Below the pieces are notes generated by a model. The model saw only the letters and a program-made list of their open reading frames with translations. It searched no databases and had not been told where the DNA came from. Source: Bordetella parapertussis (lineage in GTDB: Bacteria; Pseudomonadota; Gammaproteobacteria; Burkholderiales; Burkholderiaceae_C). From it: a stretch of 55,734 bases of DNA. Where the stretch lies: contig CAMDXA010000013.1 in NCBI GenBank assembly GCA_945878065.1, positions 1 through 55,734 of the forward strand, in the 5' to 3' direction. A program made the translations under genes and the position numbers. This document shows, one piece after another, positions 7,975 through 17,654 of the stretch (position 1 is the stretch's first letter; each line of letters starts with the position of its first letter).

Positions 7975-8547
7975 TCAGCGGCGCGGCCACATGCGTTGCA
8001 ACAAGGCGTGCTTGTCCCACCACTGGTGCTTCAAGGCTGCTGCCACATGCAGCATGATCAGCAGAGCCAACGCCATGGCGGTGTATTCGTGCAGGGGTTT
8101 GATGGATTCGGCCAAGGCCTCGTTCGCGGGGACAAAGTCAGGCAAGGGCAACACGCCAAACATCACCACGGGGTAACCAGCTGCAGAGCTGTACGCCCAA
8201 CCCGCCAAAGGCACGATGAAAAACAAGGCATACATGCTGTACTGGGTCAGGTAATGCGCATGGTGTTGCCAGCGAGGCATGCTTTGTTGGATGTCTGCAG
8301 ACAAGGGCGGCGGGCGGTGCGTGATACGCCAGACCAAGCGCCACAGAGAAAGGCTAAGTATGCAAATGCCCGCCCATTTGTGCCAATTGAACAGCTTGAG
8401 CCGCTCAGGAGAGACCGGCAAATCTTCCATGTAATAGCCGACCGTAAACATCGCAATCAAGGCTGCGCCAAGCAGCCAATGCAGCACCACAGCCATCAGG
8501 CTGAAGCCAGTGGACGGGGAGGGGTTGGGGGTTGCTTCGTTGGTCAT
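7975..8547 (-). CDS. Cytochrome b561-family di-heme membrane protein
   Basis: The 190-residue protein has four membrane helices with histidines placed as in bacterial cytochrome b561: H23 (VLHWLLG), H56 (NWHKWAG), H153 (PLHEYTA) and H167 (LHVAAAL). These would hold two b hemes and pass electrons between quinol and a periplasmic acceptor. It is the first gene of the three-gene minus-strand unit with the two YceI genes, 21 bases upstream of the first of them. This b561-YceI linkage recurs in proteobacteria. Its physiological partner is not visible here. Confidence 0.88.
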   Translation of the reverse strand: MTNEATPNPSPSTGFSLMAVVLHWLLGAALIAMFTVGYYMEDLPVSPERLKLFNWHKWAGICILSLSLWRLVWRITHRPPPLSADIQQSMPRWQHHAHYLTQYSMYALFFIVPLAGWAYSSAAGYPVVMFGVLPLPDFVPANEALAESIKPLHEYTAMALALLIMLHVAAALKHQWWDKHALLQRMWPRR

Positions 8548-8667
8548 GTTGATAAGTTTAGGTTTGAATTGAACAAAATCATTGCCTTTATTTGATGGTT
8601 AGATGCAAATAAATTGATTAAACAAGGATTCCATGGGTTGAATTGATGGGGCCGTGCACGGTCAGAT

Positions 8668-9096
8668 TCATTGGCGTTTGGGCTGTTGGCTCATCAGCAC
8701 CGAATACACCACATCCACGCCACGCTCTGTGTTGGTCAATCGCAGGTCCAGTATGCGGTTGTTTTTTGTCAGTGTCATGATGTAACTCGTGCCCAAACGC
8801 ACCAGCGACAACAGTCGCCAGTCCTTTTCCTCGGCATCGGCGATCAGCGCAGATTGCACCTCTTCGCTGTAAGCCTCTGCCACGCTGGCATAAAAGATGC
8901 CGGTTTGTAGCTCGCCTTCTCCAAGCAACACGGTTTGCTCCGGCCGGGTTTGCAGCATGGTCTCGACATACGGGTACATGTCCACTTGCATCGCTGGCCA
9001 AGGGGTTTGGGCCCACGCCATCGCCGGTAAACAAACGGCAGCAAGCAACACGCAACGGCGGCCTAAGCCACGGAGAAAAGACGACACGGCGGTCAC
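8668..9096 (-). CDS. Secreted protein of unknown function
   Basis: I do not recognise the family. The 142-residue precursor has a basic N-terminus and a hydrophobic segment ending in PAMAWAQ, a good signal peptidase I site. The mature part of about 110 residues is acidic and alternates helix-like and strand-like stretches (SVAEAYSEEVQSALIADAEEKDW, SYIMTLTKNNRILDLRL). The only cysteine is in the signal peptide. It lies on the same strand as the NlpC/P60 peptidase gene, 63 bases after it, and may be co-transcribed. Confidence 0.6.
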   Translation of the reverse strand: MTAVSSFLRGLGRRCVLLAAVCLPAMAWAQTPWPAMQVDMYPYVETMLQTRPEQTVLLGEGELQTGIFYASVAEAYSEEVQSALIADAEEKDWRLLSLVRLGTSYIMTLTKNNRILDLRLTNTERGVDVVYSVLMSQQPKRQ

Positions 9097-9159
9097 CGGT
9101 CTGCGGGCTGTCGGGGGATGAGAATTGGATCAGCCATGGTCTGGTCCCCAGACATCGGG

Positions 9160-9714
9160 TCAGCGAAGCGCGGAATCCGATGGGTTGCTAAGAGTGGAGG
9201 GGCTGACCCGACGCGCACCGTTGAAGCGTTTGCGCCAGTAGCTGTCGGACATATTCTCTATACGTACTTCTCCACCAGCCCGTGGTGAATGGATGAATCT
9301 GCCTTCTCCGACATAAATGCCCACATGGCTGAAGGCTCTGCGCAAGGTGTTGAAAAACACCAAATCGCCGGGTTGAAGTTCGTCCTTGTCGATGGTTTGG
9401 GTGACCGCGGCTTGTTCTTTGGCGTTGTGCGGCAAGACCAGGCCCAAGGTGCTTGCATACATGGCGCGGACAAAACCGCTGCAATCAAAACCACTGACGC
9501 CGGTGCCGCCGCGTTTGTAGGGGACACCCAAAAACCCCATGGCGTTGACCACCAGTTCGGAGGCTTGGTTGCCCACACGTTGGCCGATTTGGCTGATTTC
9601 TGAGGCGACCGAGGACTGGTTGATCAGCGCTTCCAAGTCGTCAGTGTCTGCAGGCGCAGGGGCTGCATGGGCAATGCCGATGGACAGGCAACAGAGAAAA
9701 ATCAGGCGAAACAT
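9160..9714 (-). CDS. NlpC/P60 (C40) family cell-wall peptidase
   Basis: The 184-residue precursor has a signal peptide (MFRLIFLCCLSIGIAHA) and one C40 domain. The catalytic cysteine is C78 in SGFDCSGFVRAMY, the catalytic histidine H130 in AFSHVGIYVGEGRFIHSP, with a third polar residue probably H142. The spacing GVPYKRGGTGVSGFDCSG and LQPGDLVFFN is typical. Such enzymes cut the D-Glu-diamino acid bond of peptidoglycan stem peptides in the periplasm. The short chain has no separate wall-binding domain. It is divergent from the acrylyl-CoA reductase-like gene. Confidence 0.9.
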   Translation of the reverse strand: MFRLIFLCCLSIGIAHAAPAPADTDDLEALINQSSVASEISQIGQRVGNQASELVVNAMGFLGVPYKRGGTGVSGFDCSGFVRAMYASTLGLVLPHNAKEQAAVTQTIDKDELQPGDLVFFNTLRRAFSHVGIYVGEGRFIHSPRAGGEVRIENMSDSYWRKRFNGARRVSPSTLSNPSDSALR

Positions 9715-9802
9715 AGAGCTAGATCATAACGGTTGGCCGTTGTTTTCCAGCCTGTCGCACAATCTGCACCTTGACAATCACTGCCGTTCAAAGGAATTTT
9801 GT

Positions 9803-10777
9803 ATGTTTCGCGCTATTACCCTGCAAAAAGAACCCGTTTTCAATGCCAGCGTCCAAATGCTGGATCCCGCTCAGTTGCCCGAGGCCGATGTGCACGTGCA
9901 AGTGGCTTATTCGACTTTGAATTTCAAAGATGGTCTGGCCATCACCAACAAAAGCCCGGTCGTTCGGGTCTGGCCGATGGTGGCCGGTATTGACGGCTCG
10001 GGAACTGTGATTTCCTCGGCCCACGCTGGCTGGAAAGCTGGTGACCATTTCGTGCACAACGGCTGGGGCGTGGGTGAAACCCATTGGGGCTGTTTGTCCG
10101 AGCAGGCGCGTTTGAAAGGCGATTGGCTGGTGAAACTGCCCCAAGCTTTCACGCCGCGCCAGGCCATGGCCATTGGTACTGCTGGCTATACCGCCATGCT
10201 CTGCGTGATGGCGTTAGAGCAGCAAGGTGTTCAGCCCGGAAATGGCGAAGTGCTGGTCACTGGCGCGACCGGCGGGGTTGGCAGCGTGGCCGTGGCTTTG
10301 CTTTCCAAATTGGGGTTCAACGTGGTGGCAGCCACTGGCAAAACCAGCGAAGAAGCCTATTTGAAATCGCTGGGTGCCCAAAGCATCATCGACCGCGCGG
10401 AACTGTCGGCCCCCGGCAAGCCGTTTCAAAAAGAACGCTGGGCCGGTGTGGTCGATGCGGTCGGTTCACACACACTGGCCAATGTGCTGGCACAAACCCG
10501 CTATGGCGGTGCGGTGGCGGCTTGCGGCTTGGCCCAAGGCATGGATTTGCCCACCACCGTCATGCCGTTCATCTTGCGCAATGTGCGCTTGATAGGCGTC
10601 GATTCGGTGATGGCCCCGCTGGCCTTGCGCCAGAAAGCTTGGGACAGGTTGGCGCAAGATCTGGACTTGGCCAAGCTGGAAAGCATGATCGAAGACATCA
10701 CTTTGGACCAGGTTGTTGAAAAAGCCCACGCGCTGATGGCGGGTCAAGTGCGCGGTCGCATTGTGGTGAAGATTTAA
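9803..10777 (+). CDS. acuI: Acrylyl-CoA reductase-like oxidoreductase (AcuI/YhdH family)
   Basis: The 324-residue protein is a zinc-free medium-chain dehydrogenase/reductase. The N-terminal domain has AYSTLNFKDGLAITNK, AGIDGSGTV and HNGWGVGETHWGC. The nucleotide-binding loop is VTGATGGVGS (from residue 152). This signature is shared by AcuI/YhdH proteins, which reduce acryloyl-CoA to propionyl-CoA with NADPH. The ATG at 9803 is preceded by AAGGA; the frame is open further upstream, but that part overlaps the divergent peptidase gene. It is followed directly by an isochorismatase-family gene and a propionyl-CoA synthetase-like gene, which fits C3 acid metabolism. The symbol rests on family resemblance. 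Confidence 0.82.
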   Translation: MFRAITLQKEPVFNASVQMLDPAQLPEADVHVQVAYSTLNFKDGLAITNKSPVVRVWPMVAGIDGSGTVISSAHAGWKAGDHFVHNGWGVGETHWGCLSEQARLKGDWLVKLPQAFTPRQAMAIGTAGYTAMLCVMALEQQGVQPGNGEVLVTGATGGVGSVAVALLSKLGFNVVAATGKTSEEAYLKSLGAQSIIDRAELSAPGKPFQKERWAGVVDAVGSHTLANVLAQTRYGGAVAACGLAQGMDLPTTVMPFILRNVRLIGVDSVMAPLALRQKAWDRLAQDLDLAKLESMIEDITLDQVVEKAHALMAGQVRGRIVVKI

Positions 10778-10780
10778 ACC

Positions 10781-11386
10781 ATGTTGCTTGACGCTGAAGA
10801 CTCCCAACTCGTGCTTATCGATTACCAGGAGCGTTTGATGCCTGCGTTGTTCCAAGGCGATGCTTGTCTTGCCAACGCCATGAGACTGGCGCAGGCCGCA
10901 CAAATATTGGGTGTGCCGGTGTGGGGCACGGAGCAAAACCCGGGCAAGCTCGGCAGCAACCCGGCTGCGATGAAAGCCTTGTGCAAACAGACCTTGGCCA
11001 AAATGCAATTCAGCGCCTGCGAAGAAGGCTTGGTCGAATGGTTGCGTCCCGAGGTCAAAAGCAAACCTGCGGGCAACGCACGCAGCCTGCCCAAGCATTT
11101 GCAAAAACCGGCGGCTGCCGAGCCAGTCCCTTCAAGCATTGTTTTGGCTGGCGCAGAAGCGCATGTGTGTTTGTTGCAAACCGCGCTGGATTTGTTGGAT
11201 GACGAGTTTGACGTGTGGGTGGTGACCGATGCGTGCACCTCACGTACCGAGCGCAACCGTGACGCGGCTTACGACCGCTTGGCTGCAGCAGGTGCAGAGT
11301 TGCTGACCACGGAAATGGTGTTGTTTGAATGGTTGCGCACCGCAGAACATGAGCATTTCAAAGAAGTGCAAGCCCTCATCAAATAA
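10781..11386 (+). CDS. Isochorismatase-family (cysteine hydrolase) protein
   Basis: The 201-residue product has the cysteine-hydrolase triad pattern: aspartate in VLIDYQERLMPA, a lysine near QTLAKMQFSA, and the cysteine in AGAEAHVCLLQTALDL. CTSRTERNRDAAYDRLAAAGAELLTTEMVLFEWL is the usual C-terminal part. The family hydrolyses amides and enol ethers such as nicotinamide or isochorismate; the substrate is not deducible. It starts three bases after the reductase stop and ends 20 bases before the CoA ligase gene, so the three form one transcription unit. Confidence 0.85.
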   Translation: MLLDAEDSQLVLIDYQERLMPALFQGDACLANAMRLAQAAQILGVPVWGTEQNPGKLGSNPAAMKALCKQTLAKMQFSACEEGLVEWLRPEVKSKPAGNARSLPKHLQKPAAAEPVPSSIVLAGAEAHVCLLQTALDLLDDEFDVWVVTDACTSRTERNRDAAYDRLAAAGAELLTTEMVLFEWLRTAEHEHFKEVQALIK

Positions 11387-11406
11387 GAAAGTCAAGGGAG
11401 AGAGTT

Positions 11407-13299
11407 GTGACCAAGTACGCCAGTTTTTACCAACGATCCATCGAAGACCGCGACGGTTTTTGGGCAGAACAAGCGGCTTTGATTGACTGGCAGGTCAAAC
11501 CTTCGCAAATCTGCGACTACAACAAACCGCCTTTTGCCCACTGGTTTGTCGGCGGCACCACCAATTTGTGCCACAACGCGGTGGACCGGCATGTGAAAGA
11601 CCGTGCCGATCAGCCGGCTTTGATTTATGTGTCCACCGAAACCGGCCAGGAAATCACTTACAGCTTTGCGCAACTCAGCGACGAAGTGCAGCGCATGGCG
11701 GCCATCTTGCAAAGCCTGGGTGTGAAGCAGGGTGACAGGGTGCTGATTTACATGCCGATGATTGCCGAGGCGGCGTTTGCCATGCTGGCTTGTGTGCGCA
11801 TTGGCGCGATTCATTCAGTGGTGTTCGGTGGCTTCGCTTCGCATTCTTTGGCAACACGGATTGAAGACGCCACCCCGGTGTTGATCATCAGCGCGGATGC
11901 CGGTTCGCGCGGCGGCAAGGTCGTGCCCTACAAACCGCTGTTGGATGAAGCGATATCTCTCAGCCAACACAAACCGTCGGCGGTGTTGATGGTGGACCGA
12001 GGTTTATCTGCTTTCACCTCTGTGCCGGGGCGAGACCACGCATACGCTGAATTGCGTCAGCAACACCTCAACGCGAAAGTGCCTTGTGTCTGGTTGGACA
12101 GCGCGCACCCCAGCTACACCTTGTACACGTCCGGCACGACCGGCAAACCCAAGGGCGTGCAACGCGACACAGGCGGTTACACCGTGGCCTTGGCGGCCAG
12201 CATGCGACATATTTTTGAAGGCCAGCCCGGCGATGTCTATTTCAGTACCAGCGACATCGGTTGGGTGGTCGGCCACAGCTACATTATTTATGGCCCGCTG
12301 CTCGCGGGCATGGCGACGCTGATGTATGAAGGCCTGCCCACGCGCCCGCACGGCGGCGTCTGGTGGGAGTTGGTTGAGAAATACAAAGTCACGCACATGT
12401 TCAGTGCGCCGACCGCGGTGCGGGTGTTGAAAAAGCAAGACCCGGCGCTTTTGTCCAAATACGATATTTCCAGCCTCAAAGCTTTGTACCTGGCCGGTGA
12501 ACCGTTGGATGAACCGACCGCGCAATGGATTGCCGACGGACTGGGCAAACCGATCATCGATAACTATTGGCAGACCGAAACCGGCTGGCCGATTTTGACC
12601 GTGGCCAACGGCGTACAAAAAATGCCCAGCAAATTTGGCAGTCCAGGCATACCCATGTACGGTTTCAATGTGAAGCTATTGAGCGACAGTACCGGCGAAG
12701 AACTGACCGGCGCCAATGAAAAAGGCGTGGTTGTCATCGAAGGACCTTTGCCCCCAGGCTGTTTGCAAACCTTGTGGGGCGACGATGAGCGATATGTGAA
12801 AACCTATTGGCAAAGCGTACCCGGCAAGCTGGTGTATTCCACGTTCGACTGGGGCGTGCGCGATGAAGACGGGTATTTTTATATTTTGGGTCGCACGGAT
12901 GATGTGATCAACGTCGCCGGTCATCGCTTGGGTACGAGAGAAATCGAGGAAAGCATATCCAGCCACCCGAATGTGGCCGAGGTGGCGGTGGTCGGTGTGG
13001 CGGATCAACTCAAAGGTCAGGTGGCGATGGCGTTTGTTGTGGCGAAAGACGCCTCTGCGCTGGGCGATGCAGCTGCCCGATTGAAGCTGGAAGGCGAGAT
13101 CATGAAACTGGTTGACAGCCAGTTAGGCGCGGTGGCCAGACCGTCACGCGTGCTGTTTCTCAGCCTGTTGCCCAAAACCCGTAGCGGCAAGTTGCTGCGC
13201 CGCGCGATACAAGCGGTGTGCGAAAAGCGCGATCCCGGCGACTTGACCACCATTGACGACCCCACGCCGTTGCAACAGATCAAAGAGCAACTGGTTTAA
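11407..13299 (+). CDS. prpE: Propionyl-CoA synthetase-like acyl-CoA ligase (PrpE type)
   Basis: The 630-residue protein is an acetyl-CoA-synthetase-family adenylating ligase. The ATP-binding motif YTSGTTGKPKGVQRDTGGY starts at residue 240. The adenylation core is DNYWQTETGWPI, the hinge region YFYILGRTDDVINVAGHRLGTREIE, and the C-terminal catalytic lysine K595 in PKTRSGKLLRR. The QRDTGGY continuation and the compact N-terminus resemble PrpE more than Acs. It would activate propionate (or acrylate) to the CoA ester. The start is GTG at 11407 with AGGGAG before it. The acrylyl-CoA reductase-like gene upstream could convert acryloyl-CoA to propionyl-CoA. Confidence 0.87.
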   Translation: MTKYASFYQRSIEDRDGFWAEQAALIDWQVKPSQICDYNKPPFAHWFVGGTTNLCHNAVDRHVKDRADQPALIYVSTETGQEITYSFAQLSDEVQRMAAILQSLGVKQGDRVLIYMPMIAEAAFAMLACVRIGAIHSVVFGGFASHSLATRIEDATPVLIISADAGSRGGKVVPYKPLLDEAISLSQHKPSAVLMVDRGLSAFTSVPGRDHAYAELRQQHLNAKVPCVWLDSAHPSYTLYTSGTTGKPKGVQRDTGGYTVALAASMRHIFEGQPGDVYFSTSDIGWVVGHSYIIYGPLLAGMATLMYEGLPTRPHGGVWWELVEKYKVTHMFSAPTAVRVLKKQDPALLSKYDISSLKALYLAGEPLDEPTAQWIADGLGKPIIDNYWQTETGWPILTVANGVQKMPSKFGSPGIPMYGFNVKLLSDSTGEELTGANEKGVVVIEGPLPPGCLQTLWGDDERYVKTYWQSVPGKLVYSTFDWGVRDEDGYFYILGRTDDVINVAGHRLGTREIEESISSHPNVAEVAVVGVADQLKGQVAMAFVVAKDASALGDAAARLKLEGEIMKLVDSQLGAVARPSRVLFLSLLPKTRSGKLLRRAIQAVCEKRDPGDLTTIDDPTPLQQIKEQLV

Positions 13300-13347
13300 A
13301 GCTTGTCGCAAATCGGTCAGACTTTGGTGGCACAATGTCCAGCACAT

Positions 13348-13442
13348 ACCGGTGTTCTTCAAGGCACCGGTCGCATCCGCTAACCGGTTCAGCCGTGTCG
13401 CGGAGGGTTTATCAACCAAGCTTATGTTTCCTGCAGGGAAAC
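13348..13442 (+). promoter_or_regulatory. Structured leader of sucA
   Basis: The 154-base gap before sucA contains a perfect 7-base stem (ACCGGTG 13348-13354, CACCGGT 13365-13371) and a second hairpin, GTTTCC-TGCAG-GGAAAC (13426-13442). The second lies directly against the sucA ribosome-binding site GGAGG. Neither is followed by a T tract, so they are not typical terminators. A role in translation or mRNA stability is possible but unproven. Confidence 0.4.
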
Positions 13443-13453
13443 GGAGGTCAGCA

Positions 13454-16333
13454 ATGAGCGATTCACCGCAGACGGGTTCGTCCGTCTATCAAGCCTATGC
13501 AGGCAACACTTATCTCTTCGGGGGCAACGCCCCTTACGTCGAAGAGATGTACGAAAACTATCTCCTCAACCCCGGCAGCGTGCCAGACACTTGGCGCCAG
13601 TATTTCGATGCGCTTCAGCACGTGCCCGCCGTCGATGGCAGCCAGACCAAAGATGTGCCGCACCTGCCGGTGATCAATGCGTTTGCCGAGCGCGCCAAGC
13701 AAGGCGGCACGCGTGTCGTCATGGCCAGCGCCGATCAAGAAATGGGCCGCAAGCGCACTGCGGTGCAGCAGTTGATCGCGGCTTACCGTAACGTGGGTCA
13801 GCTATGGGCGAACCTGGACCCGCTGCAACGCACCGAGCGCCCGGACATTCCAGAATTGGACCCCTCGTTTTACGGCTTTACTGACGCCGATCAGGAAACC
13901 GTGTTCGACACCAGCAACACGTTTTTCGGCAAAGACCGCATGAGCTTGCGCGAGTTGCTCAACGCCTTGCGCCAGACCTATTGCGGCACCTTGGGCGCGG
14001 AGTACATGTACACCACTGACATGCAGCAAAAACGCTGGTGGCAGCAAAAGCTTGAAAGCATTCGCAGCCACCCTAAATTGACTGCCGAGCAACAAAAGCG
14101 CATCCTTGAGCGGCTCACCGCAGCAGAGGGATTGGAGCGTTATTTGCACACCAAATATGTTGGACAAAAACGCTTTTCCCTGGAAGGCGGTGAGAGCTTT
14201 ATCGCCGCCATGGATGAACTGATTCAAGCCGCCGGTAAACAAGGCGTGCAAGAAGTCGTCATCGGCATGGCCCACCGTGGCCGTTTGAATGTGCTGGTCA
14301 ACATCATGGGCAAAATGCCCAAGGATTTGTTTGCTGAGTTTGACCACACCGCCCCCGAAGAGTTACCTGCTGGTGACGTCAAATACCACCAGGGCTTCAG
14401 CTCCGATATGCCCACGCCCGGCGGCCCGGTGCATTTGTCGCTGGCTTTCAACCCCTCACACCTTGAAATCGTCAACCCGGTGGTTGAAGGCTCGGTGCGT
14501 TCGCGCATGGACCGCCGCAGCGACCCTACCGGCAGCCAGGTGCTGCCTGTGCTGGTGCACGGCGACGCCGCGTTTGGCGGCCAAGGCGTCAATCAGGAAA
14601 CCTTGGCGCTGGCGCAAACCCGTGGCTACACCACCGGCGGCACGGTGCACATCATCATCAATAACCAAATCGGCTTCACCACCTCAGACCCGCGCGACAT
14701 GCGTTCATCTGCGTTTTGCACCGACATCGTCAAGATGGTGGAAGCGCCGGTATTGCATGTGAATGCGGACGATCCAGAAGCCGTGGTGTTGGCCACGCAA
14801 TTGGCGTTGGAATACCGCATGACCTTCCGTCAGGACGTGGTGGTGGACATCACGTGTTTCCGCAAACTTGGCCACAACGAGCAAGACACACCCAGCCTCA
14901 CGCAACCGCTGATGTACAAAAAGATCGCGGCACACCCAGGTACCCGAAAAATTTATGCGGACCGTTTGAGTGCGCAAGGCTTGGGGGAGAGCATTGGCGA
15001 CGACATGGTGAAAACCTATCGTGCCGCATTGGATGCAGGCAAAAACACTTCAGAGCCGGTGTTGACCAATTTCAAAACCAAATTCACCGTGGACTGGAGT
15101 CCATTCCTCGGCAAGAAATGGACAGATGCAGCAGACACCGCGTTGCCCATGGCTGAATGGAAACGATTGGCTGAACGCATCACCACATTGCCAGCCGGTG
15201 TGACACCGCATTCATTGGTGAAAAAAGTGTTGGACGACCGCGCTGCCATGGGGCGGGGTGATCTGCCAGTGGACTGGGGCATGGGCGAACACATGGCGTT
15301 TGCTTCGCTGGTGGCCAGTGGTTTTCCGGTGCGCTTGTCCGGGGAAGATTCAGGCCGTGGCACCTTCACCCACCGCCATGCGGTGATTCACGACCAGAAC
15401 CGCGAAAAGTGGGATACGGGCACATATATTCCTTTGCAAAACGTGACTGACAACCAGTCGCCGTTTGTCGTGATCGACTCCATTTTGTCGGAAGAAGCGG
15501 TGCTGGGATTTGAGTACGGCTATGCCTCTAACGACCCAAACACCTTGGTGATTTGGGAAGCGCAGTTCGGTGATTTCGCCAACGGTGCGCAAGTGGTGAT
15601 CGACCAGTTCATTGCCTCTGGCGAAGTGAAATGGGGCCGCGTGAATGGCATCACTTTGATGCTGCCGCACGGTTACGAGGGCCAAGGGCCGGAGCACAGT
15701 TCGGCGCGGGTCGAGCGATTCATGCAGTTGGCGGCCGACACCAATATGCAAATCGTGCAACCGACCACGGCCAGCCAAATTTTCCACGTGCTGCGGCGCC
15801 AAATGGTGCGCAATTTGCGTAAGCCACTGATCATCTTCACGCCCAAGTCTTTGTTGCGTAACAAAGATGCCGCGTCACCGGTGTCCGAGTTCACCAAGGG
15901 CGGTTTTCAGACCATCATTCCTGAGTCCAAAGACCTGAAGGCCGACAAAGTCAAGCGCATCGTGATTTGCTCAGGCAAGGTGTATTACGACTTGTCCAAA
16001 AAACGTGAGGAGGGCGGGCATGACGACACGGTGCTGTTGCGTTTGGAGCAGCTCTATCCGTTCCCACACAAAGTGTTTGCCGCCGAGTTGAAAAAATACC
16101 CGAATGCGAATGAGGTGTTGTGGTGCCAAGACGAGCCGCAAAACCAGGGTGCCTGGTTTTTTGTGCAGCACTACTTGTTTGAAAACATGGCCAGTGGCCA
16201 GAAGCTGGGCTACAGCGGTCGCGCCGCTTCCGCCTCACCTGCTGTCGGTTATTCGCACTTGCACCAGGAGCAACAAAAAGCCCTGGTCGATGGCGCGTTC
16301 GGCCGTCTCAAAGGTTTCATATTGACCAAGTAA
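13454..16333 (+). CDS. sucA: 2-oxoglutarate dehydrogenase E1 component
   Basis: The 959-residue thiamine-diphosphate enzyme decarboxylates 2-oxoglutarate in the TCA cycle and passes the succinyl group to SucB. The N-terminus SVYQAYAGNTYLFGGNAPYVEEMYENYLLNP is the E2-binding segment of SucA proteins. MAHRGRLNVLVNIMGK (H274) and GHNEQDTPSLTQPLMYK are diagnostic. The C-terminal EVLWCQDEPQNQGAWFFVQHYL is also typical. The ATG at 13454 follows GGAGG; the frame is open back to 13253, inside prpE, but that stretch does not resemble E1. It heads the sucA-sucB-lpdA set. Confidence 0.97.
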   Translation: MSDSPQTGSSVYQAYAGNTYLFGGNAPYVEEMYENYLLNPGSVPDTWRQYFDALQHVPAVDGSQTKDVPHLPVINAFAERAKQGGTRVVMASADQEMGRKRTAVQQLIAAYRNVGQLWANLDPLQRTERPDIPELDPSFYGFTDADQETVFDTSNTFFGKDRMSLRELLNALRQTYCGTLGAEYMYTTDMQQKRWWQQKLESIRSHPKLTAEQQKRILERLTAAEGLERYLHTKYVGQKRFSLEGGESFIAAMDELIQAAGKQGVQEVVIGMAHRGRLNVLVNIMGKMPKDLFAEFDHTAPEELPAGDVKYHQGFSSDMPTPGGPVHLSLAFNPSHLEIVNPVVEGSVRSRMDRRSDPTGSQVLPVLVHGDAAFGGQGVNQETLALAQTRGYTTGGTVHIIINNQIGFTTSDPRDMRSSAFCTDIVKMVEAPVLHVNADDPEAVVLATQLALEYRMTFRQDVVVDITCFRKLGHNEQDTPSLTQPLMYKKIAAHPGTRKIYADRLSAQGLGESIGDDMVKTYRAALDAGKNTSEPVLTNFKTKFTVDWSPFLGKKWTDAADTALPMAEWKRLAERITTLPAGVTPHSLVKKVLDDRAAMGRGDLPVDWGMGEHMAFASLVASGFPVRLSGEDSGRGTFTHRHAVIHDQNREKWDTGTYIPLQNVTDNQSPFVVIDSILSEEAVLGFEYGYASNDPNTLVIWEAQFGDFANGAQVVIDQFIASGEVKWGRVNGITLMLPHGYEGQGPEHSSARVERFMQLAADTNMQIVQPTTASQIFHVLRRQMVRNLRKPLIIFTPKSLLRNKDAASPVSEFTKGGFQTIIPESKDLKADKVKRIVICSGKVYYDLSKKREEGGHDDTVLLRLEQLYPFPHKVFAAELKKYPNANEVLWCQDEPQNQGAWFFVQHYLFENMASGQKLGYSGRAASASPAVGYSHLHQEQQKALVDGAFGRLKGFILTK

Positions 16334-16393
16334 GCCGCTCATGCAGCGCGTGTGCGCGCAGAGCTCAGCCCTTCACACATTCAGGAATTCAAC

Positions 16394-17641
<1,248 letters not shown>

Positions 17642-17654
17642 AAAGAACAAAACC

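Noticed and set aside
8569..8582. FNR-like TTGAACAAAATCAT upstream of cytochrome b561
   Set aside because: Two mismatches, and it is only about 22 bases before the start codon, leaving no room for a promoter downstream of it.
13253..13453. Possible 67-residue N-terminal extension of SucA
   Set aside because: The frame is open, but the extension overlaps prpE, looks random and ignores the strong GGAGG before the ATG at 13454, where the normal SucA N-terminus begins.
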